In this document: piece by piece, positions 6,592 to 6,903 of the stretch | Layout: every line of letters starts with the position of its first letter | Position numbering within the stretch: position 1 is the stretch's first letter | Source of the DNA: Chloroflexota bacterium | GTDB taxonomy: Bacteria; Chloroflexota; Dehalococcoidia; Lucifugimonadales; Lucifugimonadaceae | Assembly (NCBI GenBank): GCA_002712125.1 | Contig: PASL01000021.1 | Coordinates: forward strand, 1 to 6,903 | Direction: 5' to 3' | Length of the DNA stretch: 6,903 nucleotides | Position numbers and translations under genes: made by a program | Notes under the pieces: generated by a model | Database searches by the model: none | Told to the model about the DNA's origin: nothing | What the model saw: the letters and a program-made list of their open reading frames with translations, nothing else

Positions 6592-6903
6592 TTAACTCCA
6601 TGGCAACCCAAACTCTCTAAAACCTAAAACTATTGCTGATAATATGAGCCAAACTAATGATGCAGGAATAAGTCTTTTCCAACCAAGCTCCATTAATTGG
6701 TCGTATCTAAGTCTTGGTAATGTTGCTCTAAACCAAATGAATAGAAACAACAATGCAAAAATTTTTATTCCTAGCCAAAAAATTGGCATTATTGCCGATA
6801 ATAAAGGGGGTAAGAAATTTTCAAAGGTAGGACCAAGCCATCCTCCTAAAAAGAAAGTTGCAGTTATTGCACACATGTTAAACATATTTATATATTCAGC
6901 TAA
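6592..6903 (-). CDS. nuoH: NADH-quinone oxidoreductase subunit H, C-terminal part (cut by right edge)
   Basis: The last 103 residues of NuoH are present; the gene continues beyond the right edge in frame (LAEYIN precedes the first internal Met at 6885, so that Met is not the start). NuoH forms much of the quinone chamber and links the peripheral arm to the proton-pumping membrane arm. Diagnostic sequences are [20 protein letters not shown] followed by GWLGP, and near the C-terminus [20 protein letters not shown] followed by WK, both strongly conserved in NuoH. Two or three membrane helices are visible, including the terminal one (about residues 78-93 of the fragment). The stop is TAA at 6594..6592, 3 nt before the nuoI ATG; the final Pro-Trp-Ser codons contain the GGAG that serves as nuoI ribosome binding site. 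Intact as far as it can be seen. Confidence 0.97.
   Translation of the reverse strand, partial: LAEYINMFNMCAITATFFLGGWLGPTFENFLPPLLSAIMPIFWLGIKIFALLFLFIWFRATLPRLRYDQLMELGWKRLIPASLVWLILSAIVLGFREFGLPWS

Noticed and set aside
1..6903. A novel defence, mobile or CRISPR-type system
   Set aside because: Apart from the ABC fragment and the 44-codon ORF, every frame is canonical complex I; no direct repeats, integrase, transposase or nuclease motifs were seen.

Overview
The window is one strand-coherent block of a respiratory complex I (type 1 NADH dehydrogenase, nuo) operon. All genes are read on the minus strand, so transcription runs from high to low coordinates: the 3' end of nuoH (cut by the right edge), then nuoI, nuoJ, nuoK, nuoL, nuoM and nuoN. 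Two items follow nuoN: a 44-codon ORF at 154..288 that overlaps the nuoN stop codon and has a strong ribosome binding site, and the first 38 codons of an ABC transporter ATPase that runs off the left edge.

Together these nuo genes encode the quinone-site helper subunit (NuoH), the two-cluster ferredoxin subunit that passes electrons toward quinone (NuoI), the small core membrane subunits (NuoJ, NuoK) and the three antiporter-like proton-pumping subunits (NuoL, NuoM, NuoN). The key charged residues of the pump pathway are present in K, L, M and N, and both CxxCxxCxxxCP motifs of NuoI are intact. The encoded module therefore looks functional rather than decayed. Genes are packed with gaps of at most 3 nt or with short overlaps (ATGA at L/M and M/N, TAATG at N/small ORF, 8 nt at J/K, 17 nt at K/L), which points to one transcript with translational coupling.

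Organism: the DNA is visibly AT-rich (about one third G+C by eye), TGA is used as stop, and bacterial starts including TTG and GTG occur. The NuoI sequence (RFHGRHVLN, EKCIGCELCAGVCPA, SPGERYG, and a long C-terminal tail with WMRATSP) resembles actinobacterial NuoI as I remember it, particularly the Acidimicrobiia side. Low G+C, dense packing and that signature together suggest a streamlined, probably marine actinobacterium of the Actinomarinales type. This placement is inference from memory, not from a search.

No RNA gene, mobile element, CRISPR array or long repeat was seen. The largest non-coding stretch is 37 nt (117..153). The core of the window is ordinary. The less ordinary part is its left end: the small membrane-type ORF after nuoN and the GTG-started ABC ATPase, which may be leaderless.
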